Shown here: in pieces, positions 26,901 through 37,000 of the stretch
How the letters are laid out: each line of letters opens with the position of its first letter
Position numbering within the stretch: position 1 is the stretch's first letter
Assembly: GCF_051622035.1 (NCBI RefSeq)
Contig: NC_135362.1
Coordinates: forward strand, 21,413,001-21,477,000
Direction: 5' to 3'
Length of the DNA stretch: 64,000 bases
From: Arctopsyche grandis
Lineage: Eukaryota; Arthropoda; Insecta; Trichoptera; Hydropsychidae
Notes under the pieces: generated by a model
The model's input: the letters and a program-made list of their open reading frames with translations, nothing else
Told to the model about the DNA's origin: nothing
Databases searched by the model: none
Made by a program: the position numbers and the translations under genes

Positions 26901-29900
26901 TTATTTGTGCAAACTCACAAAGAAAGATGTTGTTTACACTTCATTACCACTCTACCATTCGGCAGCTTGTATTACTGCGGTTGGACAAGCTGTGATTTTT
27001 GGTTCTACCGTGGCGATTAGGGGTAAATTTTCTGCATCGAACTTCATCAAAGATTGTATTAAATACAATGCTACTGTGAGTTTTATTTGTTTTTATTGTT
27101 TATAAACTAGGCATAGACATTCCAAGCATGATACCTACATATATTTGATTTTAACTAATGTCCTAATGAATGATACGTAAAATCAATAGAATAATTACTA
27201 TTTTGTGTACATTCCGATAGTATTAGTATTTCCACTTTATATATTTTCTATAATTTATTGCAACTGGGGACAATGTAAATGCGCATTTATCGTTAGCTAA
27301 AATTTGCATTTGTATGAAAAAATATATCATTAAAAAAAAAAAATGTACAGTATACAAATAATTTCTAATATATTAATAAAAACAGCCATAGAAAAAATTA
27401 TAGTTAGATTATAGAACAAAAGAACACATAAAAAGTCGTATGTTTCTTCAATACTATATAATATTTGTACACTTATAAAAATAAAATGCGAAATAATATT
27501 AAAAACCTCTTATAAATAAATAAAAAACACGCGATCATTTGAAATTGTTTTAATTAGGTCAGCATTTCAATATCAAATGTGGGCATTTGATTAGTTACTT
27601 TCGCAACATATAAATATAAAGCAACTAAAATGAATTTAATGGGCATTAACGCTGAGCATTAAATATCTCGCATATAAGATCGGCAACGTCTCAACCTTAA
27701 CTCGTGTTTAGTTTTAATAATTCGCCAGTTAAAAATTTGTGAATTAATCTGAAAATTTGTCGTAATTAAAATCATATGAGTTTTTCAGTTTTCCTTTTAT
27801 TTGTTAAATGATCGATTTTTTTTTTATTTCATACCACAAATAAACTATTGCTCAATGTAACAGTTTTAAAAAGCAGCTATTTTTTTTAAATGCATCGTTA
27901 AATCGTACCCATTTTAAATTATGGTAATTAAAAATATTTATATCTATAGCACAAGTTTATGGTCAATGCAAAATATTTTCTTTATTAAAAAGTGCTTCCA
28001 TTGCTCCTCCATTTCTTTCTACGCGAGAAAACATATTAGATATCAATTATATAATTTAGTATTTCCATTTCATTTTGAATTCAATTGCTTATTAAAACTG
28101 CATTTCAAATAAGTTCAGATTGAGGTGACTTTGATATTTTTTATGTATACATATATACGATAATGTCATAATTTAATTTCTCCTTGTACATTAGGTCAAT
28201 TAAGGTTGTTTGGCATTTACAAATATTCAGTAATAATAGTGTACTATATTTTTTTTTACCATAATGCCATTACGGTTAACCCCTGAGTGACACCTATGGT
28301 ATTAAACTTGTACATATGTATGTATATAAATGTATGGTAAACGGATTATTCGGATTTTCCGTGGTTGAAATTTTTGTGACTTGCGCGAGAACGCTTTTTG
28401 TGGAATAATCACCGAACCAAATGTATAGATTATAATTTTGAATTCATATTCACACAGTAGGTAGGATGGTTTTGCCAATGGTTTAATGAGTAACCGTTTC
28501 AACAATGAAATCAAATAAATTGGCAAACTCTGATAGGAAACGGTCGACTTGGAGTCATAAATATCTAAGTCTGACCAGCAGCACTGTAGAAATACTCTGA
28601 ATAAACTTTTCAATCGAGGTCAACCCGGGACTTAAACTCAGGAACCTCTTGGTGCTAAATATAACCACAGAGTTGTGAATAATAATGATCAATAACTTTT
28701 TTTTTTTGACAAATAGTCAAGCAGTCTACCATAGTTACTGGCCATCTATTTACTAAACATATCAAGTATAGTTACTGCTAGAATAAATAGAGGCTATAAA
28801 GTTTGTTATGAATTGAAAATAAAAAAAATGTAATTGTGTTTATTTTACATAGGTTGCAAATTACATCGGAGAAATGTGTAGATATCTCTTAGCTGTTCCT
28901 CCTGGTCCAATTGATAAGCAACACAAACTTCGTTTGGTATTTGGAAATGGCTTGAGACCTCAGGTAAATATTATATAATATGACTGTGCACTTATTTAAA
29001 CAGTGTACATATTGTATACTTATAGTGTCGCTTTGTAAAATGTAGTTATATAATGATACTTCCAAAAATTTTGTATTACAATTGTTGCTTGGTGTATTTT
29101 AGATCTGGAAACAATTCATCGATCGTTTCAATATTCCTATAGTAATTGAATTCTATGGGGCTACAGAAGGAAATGCTAATATAGGTAAGTTTATAGTTTT
29201 TTTTCAGTATTCCATATGTAAAGATATTTGAGTGTGTTTTGTAACCGATTTTATATTTTAATTCAGTGAACTGTGACGGTACTATCGGTGCTATCGGTTT
29301 CGTATCAAGAATTATCCCAAGTGTCTATCCAATTGCTCTTATTAAAGTTGATCAGTATACCGGAGAACCTATACGCAATTCCAAAGGACTATGTCAGGTA
29401 CAATCATAAAATATTAAATACATGATATGTAGTATGCAGTATACATTATAAACCTGTTATATTGAATTTTTAGATGTGTCAACCGAATGAGCCTGGTGTT
29501 TTTATTGGAAAAATTCAGCCAAACAATCCTACACGAGCATTTTTAGGTTATGTAGACAAGGCAGCTTCGGAAAAGAAAATTATTCGGGACGTTTTTACGC
29601 ACGGAGATTCCGTTTTCATTTCAGGTTAATATTTTAAAACCAGGTTTATTATGATGACATGTCAATAAATGAATAATGAATGCAATGATTTGTTTTCAGG
29701 CGACATTTTGGTTTCTGATGAGTTAGGATATTTGTACTTCAAAGATAGAACTGGTGATACTTTCCGATGGCGGGGTGAAAATGTGTCTACTAATGAAGTT
29801 GAGGCTGCTATATCGCAAATTATCGATCACAGGGATGCTGTTGTTTACGGAGTTACAGTGAGTTTTTCGAAATTATTTATATAATATAAATAAAAAAGTC

Positions 29901-30306
29901 GTTATTTTATTTTTACCTTTCTTTAGGTGCCTCACATAGAAGGACGTGCTGGAATGTGTGGAATAGCGGATCCGGCTGGTACTTTAGATCTGACCAAACT
30001 GGCTGCAGGATTATCTCGAGACCTACCACCGTATGCTCGTCCTATTTTCCTCCGGATTCTCAATCAAGTTGACATGACAGGTAATATTATTGAAATTATT
30101 TATGCAATACAATCGAGCAACAATATTTACAAATAATTTTATTTACAGGAACATTCAAAATGAAAAAAATTGATCTTCAAGAAGATGGTTTCAATCCTAG
30201 TGGTATAAAGGATAAAGTATATTATTTAGATACGAAGAGTGGTCAGTACGTTTCACTCACAGAAGATATTTATGAAAAAATAAATTCCGGACAAATTAGA
30301 CTTTAA
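14748..30306 (+). CDS. Fatp: Long-chain fatty acid transport protein, gene A (SLC27/FATP, very-long-chain acyl-CoA synthetase)
   Basis: Twelve exons join in one frame to 649 codons: 14748-14917, 25896-26046, 26123-26360, 26554-26797, 26874-27075, 28853-28963, 29103-29184, 29267-29397, 29474-29624, 29700-29857, 29927-30080, 30149-30306. All junctions are GT-AG and phases agree. FATPs couple uptake of long-chain fatty acids to ATP-dependent CoA thioester formation at the plasma membrane or ER. Visible: an N-terminal hydrophobic anchor (about residues 3-40), the AMP-binding loop [14 protein letters not shown] (about 250-263) followed by [15 protein letters not shown] (389-399), and the FATP signature [15 protein letters not shown] (509-523). 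Length matches the usual 640-650 residues. The start was chosen because the hydrophobic anchor follows directly; the frame stays open upstream to 14439 but that part is GC-biased and not FATP-like. Intron 1 is about 11 kb and full of transposons. Family certain; which vertebrate FATP it matches best (1 or 4) is not resolved. Confidence 0.93.
15135..16128. mobile_element. Non-autonomous hAT-type DNA transposon, 994 bp, with 8-bp target duplication
   Basis: Ends are inverted TAGAGGTTGYGAT, flanked by a perfect direct repeat CATACAAT at 15127-15134 and 16129-16136. The subterminal regions (15140-15300 and 15985-16120) are packed with palindromic TCTCGAGA-type motifs, as in hAT subterminal transposase-binding repeats. 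No transposase is visible. It lies in FATP-A intron 1. An 8-bp duplication is the hAT hallmark. Confidence 0.82.
16659..17386. mobile_element. MITE with CACTGTTYGACA ends, copy 1 (contains a nested element)
   Basis: Inverted ends start CACTGTTYGACA and share ACGAGATATGACTTTTCTTA further in. A second copy lies in the opposite orientation at 49544-50281. The end similarity is clear; target duplication is not, so the superfamily is unassigned. It is interrupted by the 246-bp element at 16747-16992. Confidence 0.7.
16747..16992. mobile_element. 246-bp MITE with perfect 25-bp inverted ends, nested
   Basis: Both ends read CCCATTGATGTATAATACAC and continue identically to 25 bp. TAAG flanks it on each side (16743-16746, 16993-16996). 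The uninterrupted paralogue at about 50137-50201 has a single TAAG, so this is a recent insertion with a 4-bp duplication. Confidence 0.85.
18229..18262. repeat. CA microsatellite
   Basis: Short ACACAC tract with a few interruptions inside FATP-A intron 1. Confidence 0.8.
18330..18780 (+). pseudogene. hAT transposase C-terminal (dimerisation) fragment
   Basis: Plus-strand frames read [18 protein letters not shown], then after a short TATG interruption MLSIENY-like sequence, which is the hAT dimerisation region. It is followed by a terminus GAGCCACCACTG near 18778. Frameshifted and truncated; lies in FATP-A intron 1. Confidence 0.65.
20056..20128. repeat. Perfect 34-bp inverted repeat with 5-nt loop
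   Basis: Arms 20056-20089 and 20095-20128 are exact reverse complements starting AACCTTTGGAACC; the loop is TCATT. Perfect identity in AT-rich intronic sequence suggests a recent origin. No flanking transposon ends recognised. Confidence 0.9.
20939..20982. repeat. 17-bp perfect hairpin
   Basis: Arms CTATTATTATAACATTT (20939-20955) and its reverse complement (20966-20982) with a 10-nt loop, inside FATP-A intron 1. Confidence 0.75.
20990..21385 (-). mobile_element. Probable degraded non-LTR retrotransposon tail
   Basis: On the minus strand near 21375-21310 a frame reads [17 protein letters not shown], resembling the conserved C-terminus of non-LTR ORF2 proteins (GRPPTRWSD). The rest is frameshifted. 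Higher GC than its surroundings. Tentative. Confidence 0.35.
21385..21655. repeat. Foldback MITE, about 270 bp
   Basis: Left end CCGAAATCACACAGGAAAGA and right end, inverted, GGTGAAATCCCACAGGAAGG show imperfect terminal inverted repeats over about 30 bp. No coding content; in FATP-A intron 1. Confidence 0.5.
21660..24730. other. FATP-A intron 1, unassigned part
   Basis: Mostly AT-rich with short random ORFs. A hAT-like terminus CAGTGGCGTAAAC reads on the minus strand from about 24604. I see no exon with FATP similarity here. Confidence 0.4.
24735..25068 (-). mobile_element. tRNA-derived SINE, copy S2
   Basis: Minus-strand head reads ATCTCGGTGGTTGCGTTAAT and GGGCTCAAGCCC (box A/B-like), then the family body (GTTTCCTATCAGAGTTTGCC, TTGTTGAAACGGTTCC), then AGGTGTCGTTCAGG and GGATGCCATTACGG-like sequence before a T-run at the left. 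About 330 bp; in FATP-A intron 1. Confidence 0.7.
28250..28680 (-). mobile_element. tRNA-derived SINE, copy S3 (interrupted)
   Basis: Aligns with S2 along its length but has an extra block at about 28310-28424, between TTAAACTTGT and TATAGATTATA, that S2 lacks. It lies in the FATP-A intron between exons 5 and 6. Confidence 0.7.
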
Positions 30307-32794
30307 ATTATATACGTATGTATATAAATTGAGAGAAAAAAAAACACTTACAAATATTTTGTGCACTACAATTACTATTTTAGTGTATGGAATATGTGAA
30401 AACTGTGATTTAACTGTTGTATGTGCTCACATTTTTATGCATTTTTTAAATTTATAAATTGTTTATGTGGAATTCGGCATAGCAATAAAATTATATTTAT
30501 CTTTCACAATCAATATGTACATTTCATATGAGTATGTTAAACGGTTGAAATTGATTAATTGTTCAGTGCTATACTGAATAGCAATAATTGTAGAAGCTTT
30601 ATGCTTTTTGCTTCCCTAATTGTTTAGGGCAAGTGTTTTAACTTCCAAAATATTTTAATTACTAAATAATACCCATAGTCTTTTATTGTGCATTATCTAA
30701 TGCATTGTTGATGTTTCATAATTTCGAGACTATCGTAATATGTTATTCATTCCAAATTAATAAATATTCATATCAATATATAATTATGACACTTAGTTTA
30801 TGATTAAAATTCTGTTTTGAAGAATCGGTGCTATCAAAGAATCGCGCATGACAATAGATGAATATGAAAATTTTAGTTAAAAATGTATATATGATTAGAG
30901 AGTTGGATATGATAAAGCGAATCAAAGACTAATGATATTTTAATTTACAAATTCAATGTAGTGTGATTGGAATAATTGTGAATTTGAATGAATTATTACA
31001 ATAAATTACTTTTTTTTTAATGTTTTTACTTTTCTATTTGATACTATAGTGTCCATTTATACATATTAAATTATATATTTCATTAATAAGCTGGAATGGG
31101 TAAATGATATGTAATTAAACACCACACATACAGCAGCGCACACACTGAAATTATTATAAATCATTGAACTGCAATTTGTAAAATGATTTCTAATTTTTTA
31201 TTCCCACCTTAAAATTTTTTAGTCTCAATTTCTTTGCGGGGATTGTATAAACGAAATATATTTAATTTTTTGACACTAAGTGTATATTTTTACATGATTG
31301 TTAAAATATTTTTACATTAAAATTATAGAACTGTTAAATATTGTTTATTATAAATATATATTTCTTCAATGCATGTTCCCTCATTTGACACTTATTTTCT
31401 TTCTCTTATTTACATTTGAATTGAGAATAAGCAGAACAATGTTTCTATTGCTTGTTAGGTGATCCCTATTTTGAGTCACAGCCATTGGCTTCAATGAAGA
31501 ATCTCTCACTTAATTCTGCCCTTTTAACTATGAACGTATTGAACAATGCTCTCATGATAAGTATGCACCAATTGTTACTACATTTCTAAATTGAAAACGC
31601 AGGAAGTTCCAAATTAAATTAGTGTGTATTACATGCGCGAGAATTTTAAGCTTCTTGTCAATCACTACATGTAGTACATTGTATATTTCAAAGTGTTATT
31701 TATGTATAAAATTTACAAAACATAAGTACCTACGATCAATCATATTGATTATTGCCTTCGGCTCTACATATGTATATAATTAAATAACTTTTAAAATGGC
31801 AATATAGCAATCGATACTGTGTAAATAATATTTTATTTACTGAAATTAATTTCCTTCCCTGAATATATATGTATGTATGTTGTTATTATGGGGTGATGGC
31901 AATTTTACATATTGACAATATGAGCATGCGCTCATTCGTAACCCTAAAATAACCGCAACTCAATAATTTAATGCCTTTTTTGGTTACGCAAACATTGATA
32001 GGATGGTAGCGTAATTTATATTTATTACGGTGATAGCTTACTTTAAATGTTTGGTATATTTTTTATAGGTTTATATTTTAAATTTTGATTATTCGTATTC
32101 AGGGCTGCGCCGAGGAGTTCAGCCGCCTGTGTGCAAACTTAAATCAGGCGATCTTTAATTTCATCAGAATTTGCATAAATCATATTAATTCGGGGTATAG
32201 TGTTGAAAAATTTAATCACAACAGACAGAAAACCAAAAAGTTTAGTTTTGAACAGGACCAGACGACAAGAGATACTGAACGTTATCAAGTTCATTCCTGA
32301 AAATATAGTGTTTTTACCCCCAATCCCACATCTAGGATATTGTTCTTTCGATGACCAACCAATACTCAACATCCTTGAAGAAATACATCTAGCAGTCGTA
32401 AAGATAACAGAATATAAAATACCTAGCTCTATGGGGACCAAAGCTATACCTGCTATCCCGTTATTTCCCCGAATTATAGTTTGTGTACCTAATAAGTATG
32501 TACATATTTAGTTGAAATCCTAAAAGATAATTCAATTTCGGTCATATGTATATCGCAGCTAAAACAATGCCAACAAAACGTACGAATATGATAACAAAAG
32601 AAAAACTTCTATATATGTATATACTGTTTGCTACCAATGTTTCCTCTAGGCTAATATATGGCGCTAACTCTCTGAGCATTTACCGCCATCTATTGACAAT
32701 TTATTTAATTAATTTTGTTTTATATTGTTTATGTGTAGGTAGGTAGTTTTTACAATTATTTTTTCATATTAAACAATTAAATATATTTAAAAGG
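30307..32794. other. FATP-A 3' UTR and spacer between the FATP genes
   Basis: AT-rich. Overlapping open frames on both strands at about 32139-32511 (about 100 codons each) match no family I recognise and may be chance or a repeat relic. No other structure seen. Confidence 0.4.
30484..30489 (+). terminator. Candidate poly(A) signal of FATP-A
   Basis: The first AATAAA after the FATP-A stop codon lies 178 bp downstream. Other AATAAA-like hexamers follow in this AT-rich 3' flank, so the site actually used is uncertain. Confidence 0.45.
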
Positions 32795-33174
32795 GGTCTA
32801 CCTCACGGGACCGAAAGTGAAACGCCCGAAAACGCAAATATCGGAAGCCAGAAATCGAAAATCGAAAGATCTTAAGTCGAAAGCTAAAACAAGGATCTCT
32901 CCCCCCGTCGTACATACTCACTTAGTTTGCGCGAGCAGGATACAACAGGAACAAGAGGAACAGGCTTTTCTTCCCGTAATCTGCGCGCGCACGTTAAACA
33001 AGGTTGTATGACAAAAAGAGAGATAATTTCACCGCATGCCACTCATATATATTATATATACATAGTACCGTTTACCATGCACCTTTTTTTTTTTTTGATT
33101 TTTCGACTTAAGATCTTTCGATTTTCGATATTTGCGTCTTCGGGCGTTTCACTTTCGGTCCCGTGAGGGAGACC
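32795..33174. mobile_element. MITE M, copy 1, with inverted ends GGTCTMCCTCACGGG
   Basis: The left end begins GGTCTACCTCACGGGACCGA and the right end is its inverse (starting GGTCTCCCTCACGGGACCGA), continuing over about 70 bp through CGATATTTGCG-type sequence. The centre has CGCGAGCAGGATACAACAGG and a short TATATA tract. About 380 bp, no coding. A second copy with an expanded TA tract begins at 46278. Confidence 0.8.
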
Positions 33175-33815
33175 GGCCAACACCCATGCGATGATATTTC
33201 ATCGGGCACAACACTTGTATAAATATAATAGTAACAGTCTAAATCTAGCACTGAAGGATATATTACAAATACTCTATTCACGCATAAAAATAATAAATTG
33301 ACATGCATTTGAAGTAGTAGTACTAAATTATATAATCCCAAGACACAGTGCGCGAATGCACTCGACATAGTCGGAGAGTCGATGGGAGTAAATGAAATCG
33401 TGTACATTTATGGTCGATGTGAGAAATTTCCATCAAATCCTGGAAAATGGTCGAACGGGTAACGAATGAAAACGATCATCCGATCGGTCGTTTCAGTTGA
33501 TCTGGATAATCCAACAGCTGCATTGTCCGGGTTTCTCACCTTCGATGAGTGGCGACCGCGGTTCTGCGTTAATGTGATTTGTATTTCAGGTGGTAGAGGG
33601 TTGAAACTCCCCTAGGCTTGGGGTAGGAGGGTGGGCCAGCTGTGCGACAGGGGTTGTGCGCGCGTCGCTCGCTCCAGACCTTTGCAGCTTTAGCCGGTAC
33701 GGTAACAAATTACATAATTATATTAAGCGAGGAGGAGTTGAGAGGTGGCCGTTGCACACCAGTCAATAGTGGGTGACGATTGCGTCAGGCAGACGATCCA
33801 GGAAGTGGGCGAGGG

Positions 33816-34009
33816 ATGCATGCCCTTCTGGCGCTGATGGCCCTGATGGCCGGTGCGGCTGCCGCTGCATGGGCTGCCTGGGCTGCCTGGACTAATTGGG
33901 GACTTTTGCCGAGGCTTCTGCTGCTCAATCTGCTCGCTGCTGTCCCCTTCATCGTCAAGTATCGTCGCAGGATCCACGTCGTCGCCAAGACCCTTCCCAG
34001 AGATATTAA
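33816..34009 (+). CDS. Fatp: FATP-B exon 1 (membrane anchor)
   Basis: This exon begins at the ATG of [13 protein letters not shown], continues through Ala/Trp-rich hydrophobic sequence and a Leu-rich segment, and ends AKTLPRDIK in phase 2 before GTTTGT. It joins the acceptor at 36310 to read DIKFLYRY. The local GC jump (about 33600-34010) resembles that around FATP-A exon 1 and probably marks the promoter and first exon. A TTG further upstream is in frame but has no support as a start. Confidence 0.8.
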
Positions 34010-37000
34010 GTTTGTATTTTCACGGTCGATCATTTCATTCGTTTTCATTTCGACGATGTTGTATATGTATTTTCACTGTGTCTTGGGATTATATTCACAT
34101 GAATACGACATTATACAATGTCGTATTCATGTGCGCATAAGTAGATGCGTGATTCGTTCAATCGTATTAAGTGAACATGCATAAAAGGTTACCGTTTCGG
34201 TTGTAGAAGTGTTAACGTAAAATGTGTCGATTTTGATTGCACAACCGTTTTGTGTGTTGTTGTTTATTTTTAAGAGGGCTGTACACCCGAAACCTTAATT
34301 TTGTTGCCGTTCCTTTCTTCGATATATATATATATTGAGTGAATGTATATATTGAGTTAATGCGACAATATATATCAATATATATATATTGCGACAGTTG
34401 CGCTTCGGCCAGATAAAACGTAATTTAAATCGACAAAATCGAGGTTTCGCATTCTCCTATTTTCTCGTCCGAAACTGGACCAATTTTTAAAAAAATTTCA
34501 TCATCGGTATGAGAAAGATATTTTCTGTGCAACTATGCGCGTATTTTTTTTTAAATCGACCGCTAAATAAGCACGCTGGACTCTTTTCGTGGGTGTAAAA
34601 AAGAGGCGATTTTATAGATGTTTGGCGGCTCCTAGCTCTTATGAAAAATAACTAATCAAAAAAATAAAACGATAGATGCATCCCAATGGTGGATATCTAT
34701 AGCATATTAAAAAATAATTTATCTAGTGCCATAATTGAGGAAGGGAGAAGTGTAATACGTTTGTATGGACAAGGCGTTGTGGTCAAAGAGTTTTTAAAAT
34801 TGGTAATCTACAAGGAAACTTGAATACAGCAGAGTAAAAATATTTACTCGATGAAATTTAATGATTACTTTTCATTTAAAAATGTACTTTAATAGTAAAA
34901 TAATATTGTGCTATAATATGTTAATGTAAATTCACGCTATATTTGTTATTTATTAATTAACTAGTTGTTTTACTCGGCTTCGCTCAGTATTTTTAATATA
35001 AACAGTTTAAACATGGCGAATCTATTCATTTGTTTTTTTATTAAATTTATTTGAATCGACAAAAAAAAAAATTCAACCAATCGAATCGTCGTCATAGAAA
35101 TTTTGACGTGTTTTCGATGTTCTCAACCAAAAATACTTACATACAAAGTCTCTTTCGACATTATGTATTAGATTACATCTTTTTAAGACATATGCGATCA
35201 ATCAATAGGCCGCGAAATTAAAAAAATACTGCTAATAGCACTTTGCTTTGTTAATGACTGACTTAGTGAATGATTAAGTCATCAAATTTTTCTTTTTATA
35301 ATTACTACTTCTTTCTTCAAAAGAAATCAAGAAAGAATTGCGTCTATTTAAGGTTGAAATATTTATAATTATTTTTCAAAAAGAAAATACATATATTGTA
35401 TTATTTAAACCATGTAACTTTAACTGCCAGATTGGAATTTCAAAAAATCAAGTTTTAAATCTTCTAAACTTTAAAAACTTGAATCCATTTTTAGTTAAAT
35501 CAAATTATTCCTTTCGATGAGCTAATCGTTGATTAATTAATCACATTGATTTACATTGTTTTTGAATATTATAAACATTAAAATATACTAAACGATTCCA
35601 ACATTTTCCTGTATATTTTTAGAGGCGAAGGCATCTATTCAAAAGCATAAAAAAAAATGATATGCCCTAAGCATGAATACATTTTATTTTAGACTTAATT
35701 TACATACATAAACAGCATAAAAAAAACTCTTTGAATGAAATAAAAAAAAGATGTTGACTTTGAGATGACCGTCAAAGGCCTATAATACATTTATGTATTA
35801 TTGGATTAAACTCTTGAGAGCCTAGTCCAGTCTGAATGAAGCTCTATTGATTTTAATTTCAGCTTGACATTTTCTTTCATCGTGTCTGCTTAGAAACAGA
35901 CCAATAGAATAAATTTGTATTTGTTAATTTTATATTCCAATACGGAATAACTTTGACGAAGAAACTACTCAATTATTAATGGAAATTATACTCGTTTTGC
36001 GTCCAAACGAATATATTAAATATTCTGTCGATATTGACGTCTTTGACGATTGTTTGTGTTGAATAATTTATATGGTAATTATTTGACCTATTTTATTACT
36101 CCGCAATGTGAAGGTTCTAACTTATATAGTTCACACTATTAAAAACACGCAATAAAAACACTGACAATTTACTTTATTTATTAGATTTTTTACATTAGCT
36201 AATCAAATACTCGTCGATATAACGTCAGATATTATACATATGTGTTGATACATTAATTTTGAATAGAAAATATATGAAATATTTGTATCTAATATGATTC
36301 CAAATTTCAGATTTTTATATCGGTATTGCTATGGAATGATTCGTTCTAAGAAATGGGATCATGATAACGAAACTGTATCCAGTCTGTTTACAAAACGTGC
36401 TACCAAATATCCCAAAAGTTTATGCATCATTTGCGAAAGCAAAACGTGGACGTTTGAAGAGGTTTTAATTTTACTTTACATTCACATCACTTCTTTGAAA
36501 ATGTATTAGACTTTTTTGTATTAATTTTTAATCATTTAAAGGTTGAACGATACTCCAATAAGGTTGCTCAAGTGTTTTGGACAGCTGGACTGAGGCGCGG
36601 AGATGTTGTATGCGTCTTTATGCCAAATTGTGCCGAGTACATATGTGTTTGGTTGGGCCTTTCAAAATTGGGAGTTATATCTGCCTTGATTAACAGCAAT
36701 TTACGATATCAACCATTGATTCATTGCATTAACGTGGCTAAAGCAAGAGCGATGGTTTTTGAACAATCTCTTGCTGAAGGTATATATTAAAAAAAAAAAA
36801 CACATGTAATTCAATATTTTTAAATTTCTCAAATATAACAAAAATGTTTCGTAGATGTTTTTGCCATCGAAGACTCACTTGGAGATCTCCCATTATATTG
36901 TTTGGGAGATTTTAAATGTAAAACCACCAAACGAATCAATTCACTAGTATCATTATTGGACGAAATGCCACCACTCATGCCGCCTATTGTAACTCGTCCC

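Noticed and set aside
14748-34009. The two anchor exons (14748 and 33816) as alternative first exons of one gene
   Set aside because: Each is followed by its own full set of synthetase exons with stop codon and poly(A) signal, so two genes are more likely.
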